Origin: an uncultured Lysobacteraceae bacterium
GTDB taxonomy: Bacteria; Pseudomonadota; Gammaproteobacteria; Xanthomonadales; Rhodanobacteraceae
Length of the DNA: 5,205 nucleotides
Reading direction: 5' to 3'
Assembly (NCBI GenBank): GCA_946480705.1
Contig: CAMLLF010000347.1
Span: forward strand, 1 to 5,205
The notes below the pieces were generated by a model. It saw only the letters and a list, made by a program, of their open reading frames with translations. It made no database searches and was not told where the DNA came from. Positions 1 through 5,205 of the stretch are shown piece after piece. Both the position numbers and the translations under genes were made by a program. The stretch's first letter is position 1. The number at the start of each line of letters is the position of its first letter.

Positions 1-143
1 AAGGTGATGGCGAACACGAGGTTCACGTTGACGCCGGCCGCAGCCAGCATCGCGCGGTCGTCCACGCCGGCGCGGATCATCGCGCCGACGCGCGTGCGGT
101 TCAGCAGCCACCACAGCCCGACGCCGATCGCGATATCGCCGTA
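1..143 (-). other. LivH-like ABC permease fragment joined to entS
   Basis: In the same frame as the EntS part, codons from about residue 254 to 300 encode IGVGLWWLLNRTRVGAMIRA, then GVDDRAMLAAAGVNVNLVFA and IT. This is the conserved pattern late in LivH/BraD/UrtB-type permeases: a hydrophobic helix ending in WLL, an RTR-G-RA-DD cytoplasmic stretch, then GVNV and the next helix. MFS transporters do not carry it. In the intact family this block lies in the second half of a protein of roughly 290 residues, so the fragment lacks its own start and first two thirds, and its 3' part lies beyond the window. The left boundary is approximate: somewhere between about positions 125 and 155, because the residues there suit both families. 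Family assignment is from motif memory, without a search. Confidence 0.75.
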
Positions 144-902
144 GCTGCCGGTCGACAGCGCGGCGAACAGCACGCGCACCGCGCTCAGCAAGGCCTGCAC
201 CGTGCCCAGTGCGACGACGGCGCCGGCGATGCGATTGCGCAGCAGGAAACGCAGCCCTTCGGCGAGCGCGTGCAGCGGATTCTCAGCGGCGCTGCCGGCC
301 GGCTGCAGTGACGGCAGGCGACGCAATGGCAGCAATGTAGCGAGCGTGCCGATGCCGGCCAGCAGATAGTTCCAGCGCACGCCGGCCGCCGCGATCACGA
401 CGCTGCCGACCAGCGGCGCGAGCACGGCACCGAAGCGCGTCGTCATCATGCTGAGCGCGCCGGCGGCCGGCAGATGCTCGCGACCGACGAGGCCCGGTAT
501 CGCGGCCATCAACGCGGTGATGCCCATCGCGCCGAAGAAGCCGTCCCAGAACGACACGAGATACAGCGCGACGAGCGACGGCGCCGCGACGAAGCTGTTG
601 AGCGCGAGCGCCAGGAAGCCGATGCCGCAGAGCGCGCGCGCCGACAGAATCAGACGGCGGCGGTCGTAGCGATCCGCACAGACGCCGCCGCAGAGCAATC
701 CGATGAACATGCCGGCGCCGTCGAGCGCGAGCGCGAAGCCGACCTGCAGGGTCGAGCCGGTCAAGGCATGGATCTGCACGGGCACGGCGACCGTGAGCAG
801 GCCGAGCGCGAACACGGACATGAGACGCGCGACGAAAACGGCGCGGAAATGCGCGTTCTGCCGCAGCAGACCGACATCGACGAACAACGAAGGAGAACGC
901 AT
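1..902 (-). CDS. entS: EntS-type MFS siderophore exporter, N-terminal half fused in frame to a LivH-like permease segment (runs off window)
   Basis: EntS is an inner-membrane major facilitator protein that exports enterobactin. The minus-strand frame opens at ATG 902 and stays open for 300 codons to the window edge. Residues 1 to about 250 follow E. coli EntS (recalled from memory) closely and at the same positions: FRAVFVARLMSVFALGLL near the N-terminus, the MFS motif A GGVCADRYDRRR at 72-83, LCGIGFLALALN at 91-102, FWDGFFGAMGITALMAA at 118-134, WNYLLAGIGT at 177-186 and SAVRVLFAAL at 240-249. That covers the first six membrane helices and the start of the seventh. The start gives the usual N-terminal length; a GAGG lies 13 bases upstream of it. 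From about residue 254 the protein stops resembling EntS and reads as a branched-chain amino acid ABC permease (separate entry). Helices 7-12 are therefore missing, and the product is unlikely to export anything. The gene diverges from fepD, as in E. coli. Confidence 0.85.
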   Translation of the reverse strand, partial: MRSPSLFVDVGLLRQNAHFRAVFVARLMSVFALGLLTVAVPVQIHALTGSTLQVGFALALDGAGMFIGLLCGGVCADRYDRRRLILSARALCGIGFLALALNSFVAAPSLVALYLVSFWDGFFGAMGITALMAAIPGLVGREHLPAAGALSMMTTRFGAVLAPLVGSVVIAAAGVRWNYLLAGIGTLATLLPLRRLPSLQPAGSAAENPLHALAEGLRFLLRNRIAGAVVALGTVQALLSAVRVLFAALSTGSYGDIAIGVGLWWLLNRTRVGAMIRAGVDDRAMLAAAGVNVNLVFAIT

Positions 903-1087
903 GCGCGGCGGCGAGCCTCAAGGGACGGCGCATTGCACTGCTGCGGCGAATCGGCCGTTCGTCGAACGCCGAATCGCGACCTCGCGCTTGCCTGCCGTCG
1001 GTGCCATCCGAGCGGACCGCCATGCTACCATGAACGAATCGAAATCAGAACTATTCGCATTTGTCAGTTGTGGCCGTTCCATCGCTG
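903..1087. promoter_or_regulatory. Divergent entS/fepD intergenic region
   Basis: This gap separates two divergently transcribed siderophore transport genes and must hold both promoters, as the entS-fepD gap does in E. coli. Positions 1022-1070 are clearly richer in A and T than anything else in the window. On the plus strand TGC-TACCAT at 1023-1031 resembles an extended -10 (four of six bases of TATAAT). On the minus strand CTGACA (1068 to 1063) matches five of six bases of a -35 box but has no good -10 at normal spacing. These promoter parts are suggestions only. No convincing small gene was seen; the long frames crossing the gap are GC-driven shadows. Confidence 0.5.
1045..1059. promoter_or_regulatory. 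Possible Fur box (weak match)
   Basis: The 15 bases TCAGAACTATTCGCA match the 7-1-7 Fur consensus (TGATAAT-N-ATTATCA) at 9 of 14 defined positions. The enclosing 19 bases (1040-1058) match the classical Fur box at 10 of 19, which is below what most proven sites show. The location is right: it sits in the AT-rich patch between divergent iron-transport genes and overlaps the minus-strand CTGACA. Iron repression by Fur is the known control of ent/fep genes in enterobacteria; for this locus it is inference. Confidence 0.3.
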
Positions 1088-2080
1088 ATGCCGGCGCGCG
1101 ACGCGCGCGCGACACGACTGCTGCTCTGCGTCGCCGCGCTGGTCGGCGCAGTGATCGCGAGCGTGCTGATCGGCGCAAAGCCCATCGCGATCGGCAGCGT
1201 GATCGATGCCTTGTTCGGCCGTGGCATCGACGCCGATGCGGTGATCGTGCGCGAAGGACGCCTGCCGCGGACCCTGCTCGGTCTGCTGGCCGGAACCGCG
1301 CTCGCACTCTCCGGCGCGCTCGCGCAGGCACTCACGCGCAATCCGCTCGCCGATCCGGGACTGCTTGGCGTCAACGCGGGCGCGAGCTTCGCGATGGTGC
1401 TCGGCGTCGCCTTGTTCGGCGCGAGCCAGCCTGGTCCGCTGCTCGCGTTCGCATTCTGCGGCGCGGCCGCGGCAGCGGCGCTCGTCTACTGGCTTGGTGC
1501 AACCGCCGGCGCGACCGAGCCCGCGCGATTCGTGCTCGCCGGCATCGCGCTGAGCGCGGTGCTCATGGGTTTCTCATCGGCGCTGACGCTGTTCGATGCG
1601 CCGGCCTTCGATGCGATCCGCCACTGGAGCGCCGGCACGCTCGCCGTGCGCGACGGCGCGCTGACGCGTTGCGTGGCCGCACCGATCGCGCTCGGCATCG
1701 CGCTCTGCGCGCTGCTCGCGCGACCGCTCGATGCGCTCGTGCTCGGCGACACGCTGGCGCGCGCGCTCGGCGCGAACCCGCGACGACTGCAGTCCGCCGT
1801 CATCGTCGCGATTGCGCTGCTCTGCGGCGCGACCACGGCCGCCGCCGGGCCGATCGCGTTCGTCGGACTGATGATTCCGCAGTTCGCGCGCCGGCTCGGC
1901 GGCGCCGAGCTGCGCTGGGTGTTCGCGTTCAGCGCGGTACTCGGACCGGTACTGCTGCTCGCGGCCGACATCGTCGGCCGCGTGATCGTCGCGGGCGAAC
2001 TGCGCGTCGCCGTCGTGACGGCGTTCGTCGGCGCCCCGGTGCTGATCGCGTTCGCGCGCCGCGAGCGGAGCGACGCCTGA
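1088..2080 (+). CDS. fepD: Ferric-enterobactin-type ABC transporter permease FepD (FecCD family)
   Basis: One of two inner-membrane permease subunits that form the channel for ferric siderophore import, working with FepG and the ATPase FepC. From ATG 1088 the protein is 330 residues, against about 334 in E. coli FepD. It carries family landmarks: RLPRTLLGLLAG at 58-69, TRNPLADPGLLGVNAGASFA at 83-102, the coupling-helix region LGDTLARALG at 219-228, GPIAFVGLMIPQFAR at 254-268 and ADIVGRVIVAGELRVAVVTA at 293-312. These favour FepD over FepG. Most of the chain is hydrophobic helix, as expected for about ten membrane spans. Start choice: none of TTG 1061, GTG 1070 and ATG 1088 has a clear Shine-Dalgarno. 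ATG 1088 gives the E. coli-like distance to the first helix and keeps the AT-rich control region outside the gene. The stop overlaps the fepG start by one base. Confidence 0.9.
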   Translation: MPARDARATRLLLCVAALVGAVIASVLIGAKPIAIGSVIDALFGRGIDADAVIVREGRLPRTLLGLLAGTALALSGALAQALTRNPLADPGLLGVNAGASFAMVLGVALFGASQPGPLLAFAFCGAAAAAALVYWLGATAGATEPARFVLAGIALSAVLMGFSSALTLFDAPAFDAIRHWSAGTLAVRDGALTRCVAAPIALGIALCALLARPLDALVLGDTLARALGANPRRLQSAVIVAIALLCGATTAAAGPIAFVGLMIPQFARRLGGAELRWVFAFSAVLGPVLLLAADIVGRVIVAGELRVAVVTAFVGAPVLIAFARRERSDA

Positions 2081-3114
2081 TGCCCGCGCGCGATCATCTG
2101 ATCGGCAGCCTCGACGGTCCGCTGAGTCTGCGCTGGCAACCCCGGCGCGCACTGATCGATCTTGCCTGCATCGCGCTCGCGCTGGCGCTCGTCGCGATCG
2201 CGCTGCGCAGCGGACGGCTCGGCGGCGACGGCGCCGATCCGTTCGCGCTGCTGCGCAGCGACGCGCCGTCGCGCCTGCAGACCATCGTGCTGCACTGGCG
2301 CCTGCCGCGCGCGCTGTTCGCACTCGTGTTCGGCGCGGCGCTGGGCATGTCCGGCGCGCTGTTCCAGTCGCTGATCCGCAATCCGCTCGGCAGCCCCGAC
2401 CTCGTCGGCTTCAACAGCGGCGCGCATACCGGCGCGCTGGTCGTCATCACGCTGCTGCACGGCGGCCACGGCGCAATCGCGCTCGGCGCGATCGCCGGCG
2501 GGCTCGGCGCCGCGGCGCTCGTCTGGCTGCTCAGCGCGGGACGCGGTCTGCAGGGGCTGCGCCTGATCCTCATCGGCGTCGGCGTCAGCGCGCTGCTCGG
2601 CGCGGTCAATCTCTGGCTGTCGCTGCGCGCCGATCTCGATACGGCGATGGGCGCGGCGCTCTGGGGCGCCGGGTCGCTCAACGGCATGAGCTGGGCGAAG
2701 GGCCTGCCGGCCGCGGCGATCGCCGTCGCGGCGCTCTGCATCGGCTGCGCGCTCGCGCGGCGGCTGCGCCTGCTCGAACTCGGCGACGCGAGCGCCGGCA
2801 CGCTCGGCGTGCCGGTGCGTGCGACGCGCAACGCGCTGCTCGCGCTCGGCGTGATCCTGAGCGCCGCCGCGACCGCGGCCTGCGGGCCGATCGCCTTCGT
2901 CGCGCTCGCCGCGCCGGCGATTGCACGGCGGCTCGGCGGCGGCCTGCATCGCAGCGCCGTGGTCGGTGCGCTGCTGCTGCTCGGGGCGGATCTCCTCGCG
3001 CAGCATGCGTTCGCGCCGCACCAGCTGCCGGTCGGACTCGTGACGAGCTGCCTCGGCGGCGTCTATCTCGTCGTACTCCTGCTGCGCCGCCCTGCCCCGC
3101 TCGCGCCCACCTGA
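2080..3114 (+). CDS. fepG: Ferric-enterobactin-type ABC transporter permease FepG (FecCD family)
   Basis: Second FecCD-family permease subunit; it pairs with FepD as the membrane channel for the ferric siderophore. The 344-residue protein matches E. coli FepG rather than FepD in its landmarks: WRLPRALFALVFGAALGMSG at 73-92, FQSLIRNPLGSPDLVGFNSG at 95-114, RLILIGVGVSALLGAVNLWL at 161-180, LWGAGSLNGMSWAK at 194-207, RLRLLELGDASAGTLGV at 228-244, GPIAFVALAAPAIARRL at 269-285 and HQLPVGLVTSCLGGVYL at 314-330. It is about 14 residues longer than E. coli FepG, with the extra length in a polar N-terminal stretch before the first helix. The ATG overlaps the fepD TGA by one base, and GGAG at 2067-2070 lies nine bases upstream, which supports translational coupling and this start. 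Confidence 0.93.
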   Translation: MPARDHLIGSLDGPLSLRWQPRRALIDLACIALALALVAIALRSGRLGGDGADPFALLRSDAPSRLQTIVLHWRLPRALFALVFGAALGMSGALFQSLIRNPLGSPDLVGFNSGAHTGALVVITLLHGGHGAIALGAIAGGLGAAALVWLLSAGRGLQGLRLILIGVGVSALLGAVNLWLSLRADLDTAMGAALWGAGSLNGMSWAKGLPAAAIAVAALCIGCALARRLRLLELGDASAGTLGVPVRATRNALLALGVILSAAATAACGPIAFVALAAPAIARRLGGGLHRSAVVGALLLLGADLLAQHAFAPHQLPVGLVTSCLGGVYLVVLLLRRPAPLAPT

Positions 3115-3124
3115 GAGCCCCGCC

Positions 3125-3913
3125 ATGGCCGACGCCTCCGAACACCGCCGCCCGCGTCCCGCGGGCCTGCAGACCGAAGCGCTGCAGCTGCGCTACGGCG
3201 CGCGCGCGATCTGCAGCGATCTGGATCTATCCATTCCTGCACAACGCTTCAGCGTCATCGTCGGCCCGAACGGCTGCGGCAAGTCGACCCTGCTGCGCAG
3301 CCTCTGCCGGCTGCTCGCACCGGCGGGCGGCCGCGTGCTGCTCGACGGCCGCGACATCCGCGAACGTCCCGCGCGCGATCTCGCGCGCGAACTCGGCCTG
3401 CTGCCGCAGGGTGCGCTCGTGCCCGATGGCATCCGCGTCGCCGAACTCGTCGCGCGCGGGCGCTACCCGCACCAGACGCTGCTGCGGCAATGGAGCCGCG
3501 CCGACGCCGACGCCGTCGCCGCGGCAATGGCGGCGACCGATGTCGCCGCACTCGCCGACCGCCGCGTCGACGAACTCTCCGGCGGCCAGCGCCAGCGCGT
3601 CTGGGTCGCGCTCGCGCTCGCCCAGGAAACGCCGCTGCTGCTGCTCGACGAGCCGACGACCTATCTCGACCTCAGTCACCAGATCGACCTGCTCGAGCTG
3701 TTCCGCCGGCTCAACCGCGAACAGGGCCGCACGCTCGTCGCGGTGCTGCACGACCTGAATCAGGCCTGTCGCTATGCCGACCATCTGATCGCGCTGCGCG
3801 ACGGCCGCGTCGTCGCCCGCCGGCACGGATCGTCGACGCCGCGCTGGTGCGCGCCGTGTTCGACCTCGACTGCCTCGTCATCGACGATCCGGTCAGCGGC
3901 ACGCCGCTCGTGA
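3125..3913 (+). CDS. fepC: Ferric-enterobactin-type ABC transporter ATPase FepC, C-terminal tail frameshifted
   Basis: Cytoplasmic ATPase that powers the FepDG permease. All nucleotide-binding motifs are present: Walker A GPNGCGKST at 47-55, Q-loop LLPQ ending at Gln95, signature LSGGQ at 151-155, Walker B LLLLDE at 171-176, D-loop Asp182 and switch His209 in VLHDLNQACRYADHL. This is the FecE/FepC/BtuD type of siderophore ATPase. The gene starts ten bases after the fepG stop, with a weak GAGAG seven bases before the ATG. The frame as read ends at 3913 after 262 codons, but residues from about 233 on (RHGSSTPRWCAPCSTST and beyond) are not FepC-like. The expected tail is in another frame just downstream (next entry). 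The catalytic core is intact, so partial function is possible if the sequence is correct; a sequencing error is equally possible. Confidence 0.85.
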   Translation: MADASEHRRPRPAGLQTEALQLRYGARAICSDLDLSIPAQRFSVIVGPNGCGKSTLLRSLCRLLAPAGGRVLLDGRDIRERPARDLARELGLLPQGALVPDGIRVAELVARGRYPHQTLLRQWSRADADAVAAAMAATDVAALADRRVDELSGGQRQRVWVALALAQETPLLLLDEPTTYLDLSHQIDLLELFRRLNREQGRTLVAVLHDLNQACRYADHLIALRDGRVVARRHGSSTPRWCAPCSTSTASSSTIRSAARRS

Positions 3914-3936
3914 TTCCGCGCGGCCGCGCGCGCTGA
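3829..3936 (+). pseudogene. fepC: Displaced C-terminal tail of fepC in another frame
   Basis: Read from 3829, these 35 codons give IVDAALVRAVFDLDCLVIDD followed by PVSGTPLVIPRGRAR and a TGA at 3934-3936. This is the normal FepC C-terminus (E. coli, from memory: IVTAELIERIYGLRCMIIDD then PVAGTPLVVPLGR). The upstream frame is good through VVAR (codons 3812-3820). The break therefore lies in about 3821-3828, where the family has a G-A-P-x-E linker. Only eight bases stand where about fifteen are expected, so the change behaves like a loss of seven bases (one modulo three), although a one-base loss would also fit. No start codon or ribosome site suggests separate expression. Confidence 0.8.
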
Positions 3937-3943
3937 TCGCTCC

Positions 3944-3965
3944 CGCGACGCGCAACGGCGTCGCG
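3944..3965. terminator. GC-rich hairpin between convergent fepC and entF
   Basis: CGCGACGC (3944-3951) pairs perfectly with GCGTCGCG (3958-3965) around a six-base loop. It occupies most of the 40-base gap between the fepC tail stop and the entF stop, so it could serve transcripts from both sides. There is no T tract on either strand, so it is not a classical intrinsic terminator. Perfect short stems arise easily in DNA this GC-rich. Confidence 0.4.
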
Positions 3966-3976
3966 CGAGTGCGCCG

Positions 3977-5205
3977 TCAACCGATGCCCGAATCGCGCAG
4001 GCGCTGCGCGAGCAACGCACCGACCGCCTGCAGGTTCTGCGGATCGAGCAGATCCTCGTGCGCGCAGTCGAGCTCGTGCACGTGCAGCGCATCGAGATAC
4101 GGCGCCCAGCTGTCGCGCACGTCCCAGCCTGCGGGCAAGGTGCGCGTCGCGACGAACAGCACCGCGTCGCCGGCGAGCTTCGGCGTGCGCGCCTGCGACA
4201 GCAGCCGCACGGCGTCCTGGTAGTTCGCGACGATGCGCTCGAACATCGCGGCCTTCTCGCGCTGCACCAAGGCGTCGTCGTCGGTGTCGGCCGCGGCCAG
4301 GAACTGCGCCTGCTCGCGCTCGACTTCCGACTGCGCCTCGGCCTCGGCAGGTCCGCTCCAGTCCTGTCCTTCGGGTGGATATGTATCCAGCAGTCCGAGA
4401 AACGCGACGGTTTCGCCGGCCGCGCGCAGCCGCGCGGCGATGCCGTGCGCGACGGTGCTGCCGAGCGAATAGCCGAGCAGCCGGTAGGGCCCCTGCGGCT
4501 GCACGCGGCGCAGGTTCGCCAGATGCCGTTCGCAGACCGCGTCCATGTCGGCGCTCGCGGCGATCGCGCCGTCGGGCCGCGGCGACTGCAGGCCGATCAG
4601 CGGCAGCCCTTCGGGCAGATAACGCGCGAGTCCCGCGTACTGCCAGGCGAAACCCGACGCGGGATGGATGCAGACGAGCGGCATGCCCTCGCCGGCGCGC
4701 AGCGACAGGATCTCGCCGAAGCCGGCGTTCGCCGCGGCGGCGCCATCCGTAGCCGACAGCAGCGCGGCGAGCGTCGCGACGCTGGCCGCGCCCATGATCT
4801 GCCCGACCGATACGGGCCGCTGCAGCACGCGACGCAGTTCGGCGGCCAGGCGCATCGCGGCCAGCGAATGGCCGCCGAGTGCGAAGAAATCCGCATCGGC
4901 GGCGACCGTGTCGCGTTCGAGCACCTGGGCGAACGCCCGCGCGATCAGCCGTTCGAGTTCGGTCTGCGGCTCACGCGCATCGCTGCTGTGGAGTTCCGGC
5001 GCCGGCAGCGCCTGGCGATCGAGCTTGCCGCTCGTGCTCAGCGGCAGCGCCGCGAGCTCGACGAACGCGACCGGGACCATGTGCGCCGGCAACTGTTGCG
5101 CGAGCGCCGTGCGCAACGTCGACGCGTCGAACGCTTGCGCGTTTCGCGGCACCACGTAGCCGACGAGCTGGCCGTCGGGCGAGATGGCGGGGCCCCAAAG
5201 CTGCT
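3977..5205 (-). CDS. entF: Enterobactin synthase component F (NRPS), C-terminal part: end of A domain, carrier domain, thioesterase
   Basis: EntF activates serine, condenses it with 2,3-dihydroxybenzoate and releases the cyclic trimer. The visible 408 codons have no start; the frame enters from beyond the window, and GTG 5155 is internal. Using numbering from that GTG: the adenylation C-subdomain ends with LPAHMVP (22-28) and the A10 motif LPLSTSGKLDRQALP with catalytic-type Lys44. The carrier domain has DFFALGGHSLAAMRL, with the phosphopantetheine Ser97 (4865-4867). A thioesterase follows, with HPASGFAWQYAGLARYL, SPRPDG, nucleophile Ser230 in GYSLG (4466-4468), Asp257 in LLDTYPPE and His366 in DCAHEDLL, so the triad is complete. 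These blocks line up with E. coli EntF almost residue for residue (from memory), which favours EntF over a generic NRPS. It converges on fepC, as in E. coli. Serine specificity cannot be read because the A-domain pocket is outside the window. Confidence 0.92.
   Translation of the reverse strand, partial: QLWGPAISPDGQLVGYVVPRNAQAFDASTLRTALAQQLPAHMVPVAFVELAALPLSTSGKLDRQALPAPELHSSDAREPQTELERLIARAFAQVLERDTVAADADFFALGGHSLAAMRLAAELRRVLQRPVSVGQIMGAASVATLAALLSATDGAAAANAGFGEILSLRAGEGMPLVCIHPASGFAWQYAGLARYLPEGLPLIGLQSPRPDGAIAASADMDAVCERHLANLRRVQPQGPYRLLGYSLGSTVAHGIAARLRAAGETVAFLGLLDTYPPEGQDWSGPAEAEAQSEVEREQAQFLAAADTDDDALVQREKAAMFERIVANYQDAVRLLSQARTPKLAGDAVLFVATRTLPAGWDVRDSWAPYLDALHVHELDCAHEDLLDPQNLQAVGALLAQRLRDSGIG

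Noticed and set aside
283..1023. Minus-strand 246-residue and plus-strand 204-residue frames across the entS start and the intergenic region
   Set aside because: They overlap the clear EntS frame and have arginine-rich shadow composition without motifs.
703..2079. Long plus-strand open frame in front of fepG, making an apparent 803-residue protein
   Set aside because: The part before ATG 2080 is arginine- and alanine-rich shadow sequence lying over antisense entS and out-of-frame fepD; only 2080-3114 is a real protein (FepG).
1486..3126. 546-residue minus-strand open frame opposite fepD and fepG
   Set aside because: Its low-complexity R/A/Q/E-rich composition is typical of antisense frames in GC-rich DNA. 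It has no recognisable domain and lies wholly over well-supported fepD and fepG.
3490..3936. Separate plus-strand gene of 148 residues inside fepC
   Set aside because: Only its last 35 codons are meaningful, and they are the displaced fepC tail; the rest is arginine-rich out-of-frame sequence.
3977..5155. A stand-alone 392-residue carrier-thioesterase protein starting at GTG 5155
   Set aside because: The frame continues upstream to the window edge with adenylation-domain sequence (SPDGQLVGYVVP), so GTG 5155 is an internal valine codon of a larger NRPS.
1..5205. A new or undescribed biological system, CRISPR array, RNA gene or mobile element
   Set aside because: All coding space is accounted for by known siderophore transport and synthesis families plus a permease fragment. 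I saw no direct repeat array, tRNA-like fold, transposase or terminal repeats.

Overview
This window is one end of an enterobactin-type (catecholate) siderophore locus from a high-GC bacterium. GC is roughly 70% by eye (not counted), and third codon positions are almost all G or C. The protein sequences look proteobacterial (Burkholderiales-like or similar), but the genus cannot be fixed from the sequence alone.

Layout. Positions 1-902 (minus strand) carry the N-terminal half of an EntS-type MFS siderophore exporter. Its reading frame runs without a stop into a segment that looks like a branched-chain amino acid (LivH-type) ABC permease. Positions 903-1087 are a divergent intergenic region holding the only AT-richer patch in the window and a weak Fur-box candidate. 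Positions 1088-3936 (plus strand) are a tight transport operon, fepD-fepG-fepC: two FecCD-family permeases and one ABC ATPase for ferric-siderophore import. The fepC frame is broken near its 3' end, and the conserved C-terminal tail lies in another frame. Positions 3937-3976 are a short convergent gap with a GC-rich hairpin. Positions 3977-5205 (minus strand) are the 3' end of an entF-like NRPS gene: end of the adenylation domain, a peptidyl carrier domain and a type I thioesterase.

How they work together. EntF assembles and cyclises the siderophore (in enterobactin, the 2,3-dihydroxybenzoyl-serine trilactone). EntS exports it, and FepDGC imports the ferric complex through the inner membrane. 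The arrangement (entS diverging from fepDGC, and fepC converging on entF) is the same as the ent/fep cluster of Escherichia coli, except that no fepE lies between fepC and entF.

The interesting points are defects in this otherwise textbook locus: an in-frame entS/livH-like chimera exactly where the rest of entS and possibly fepB would be expected, and a frameshift near the end of fepC. Both could be real gene decay or rearrangement, or sequencing and assembly errors. I see no undescribed biological system here.
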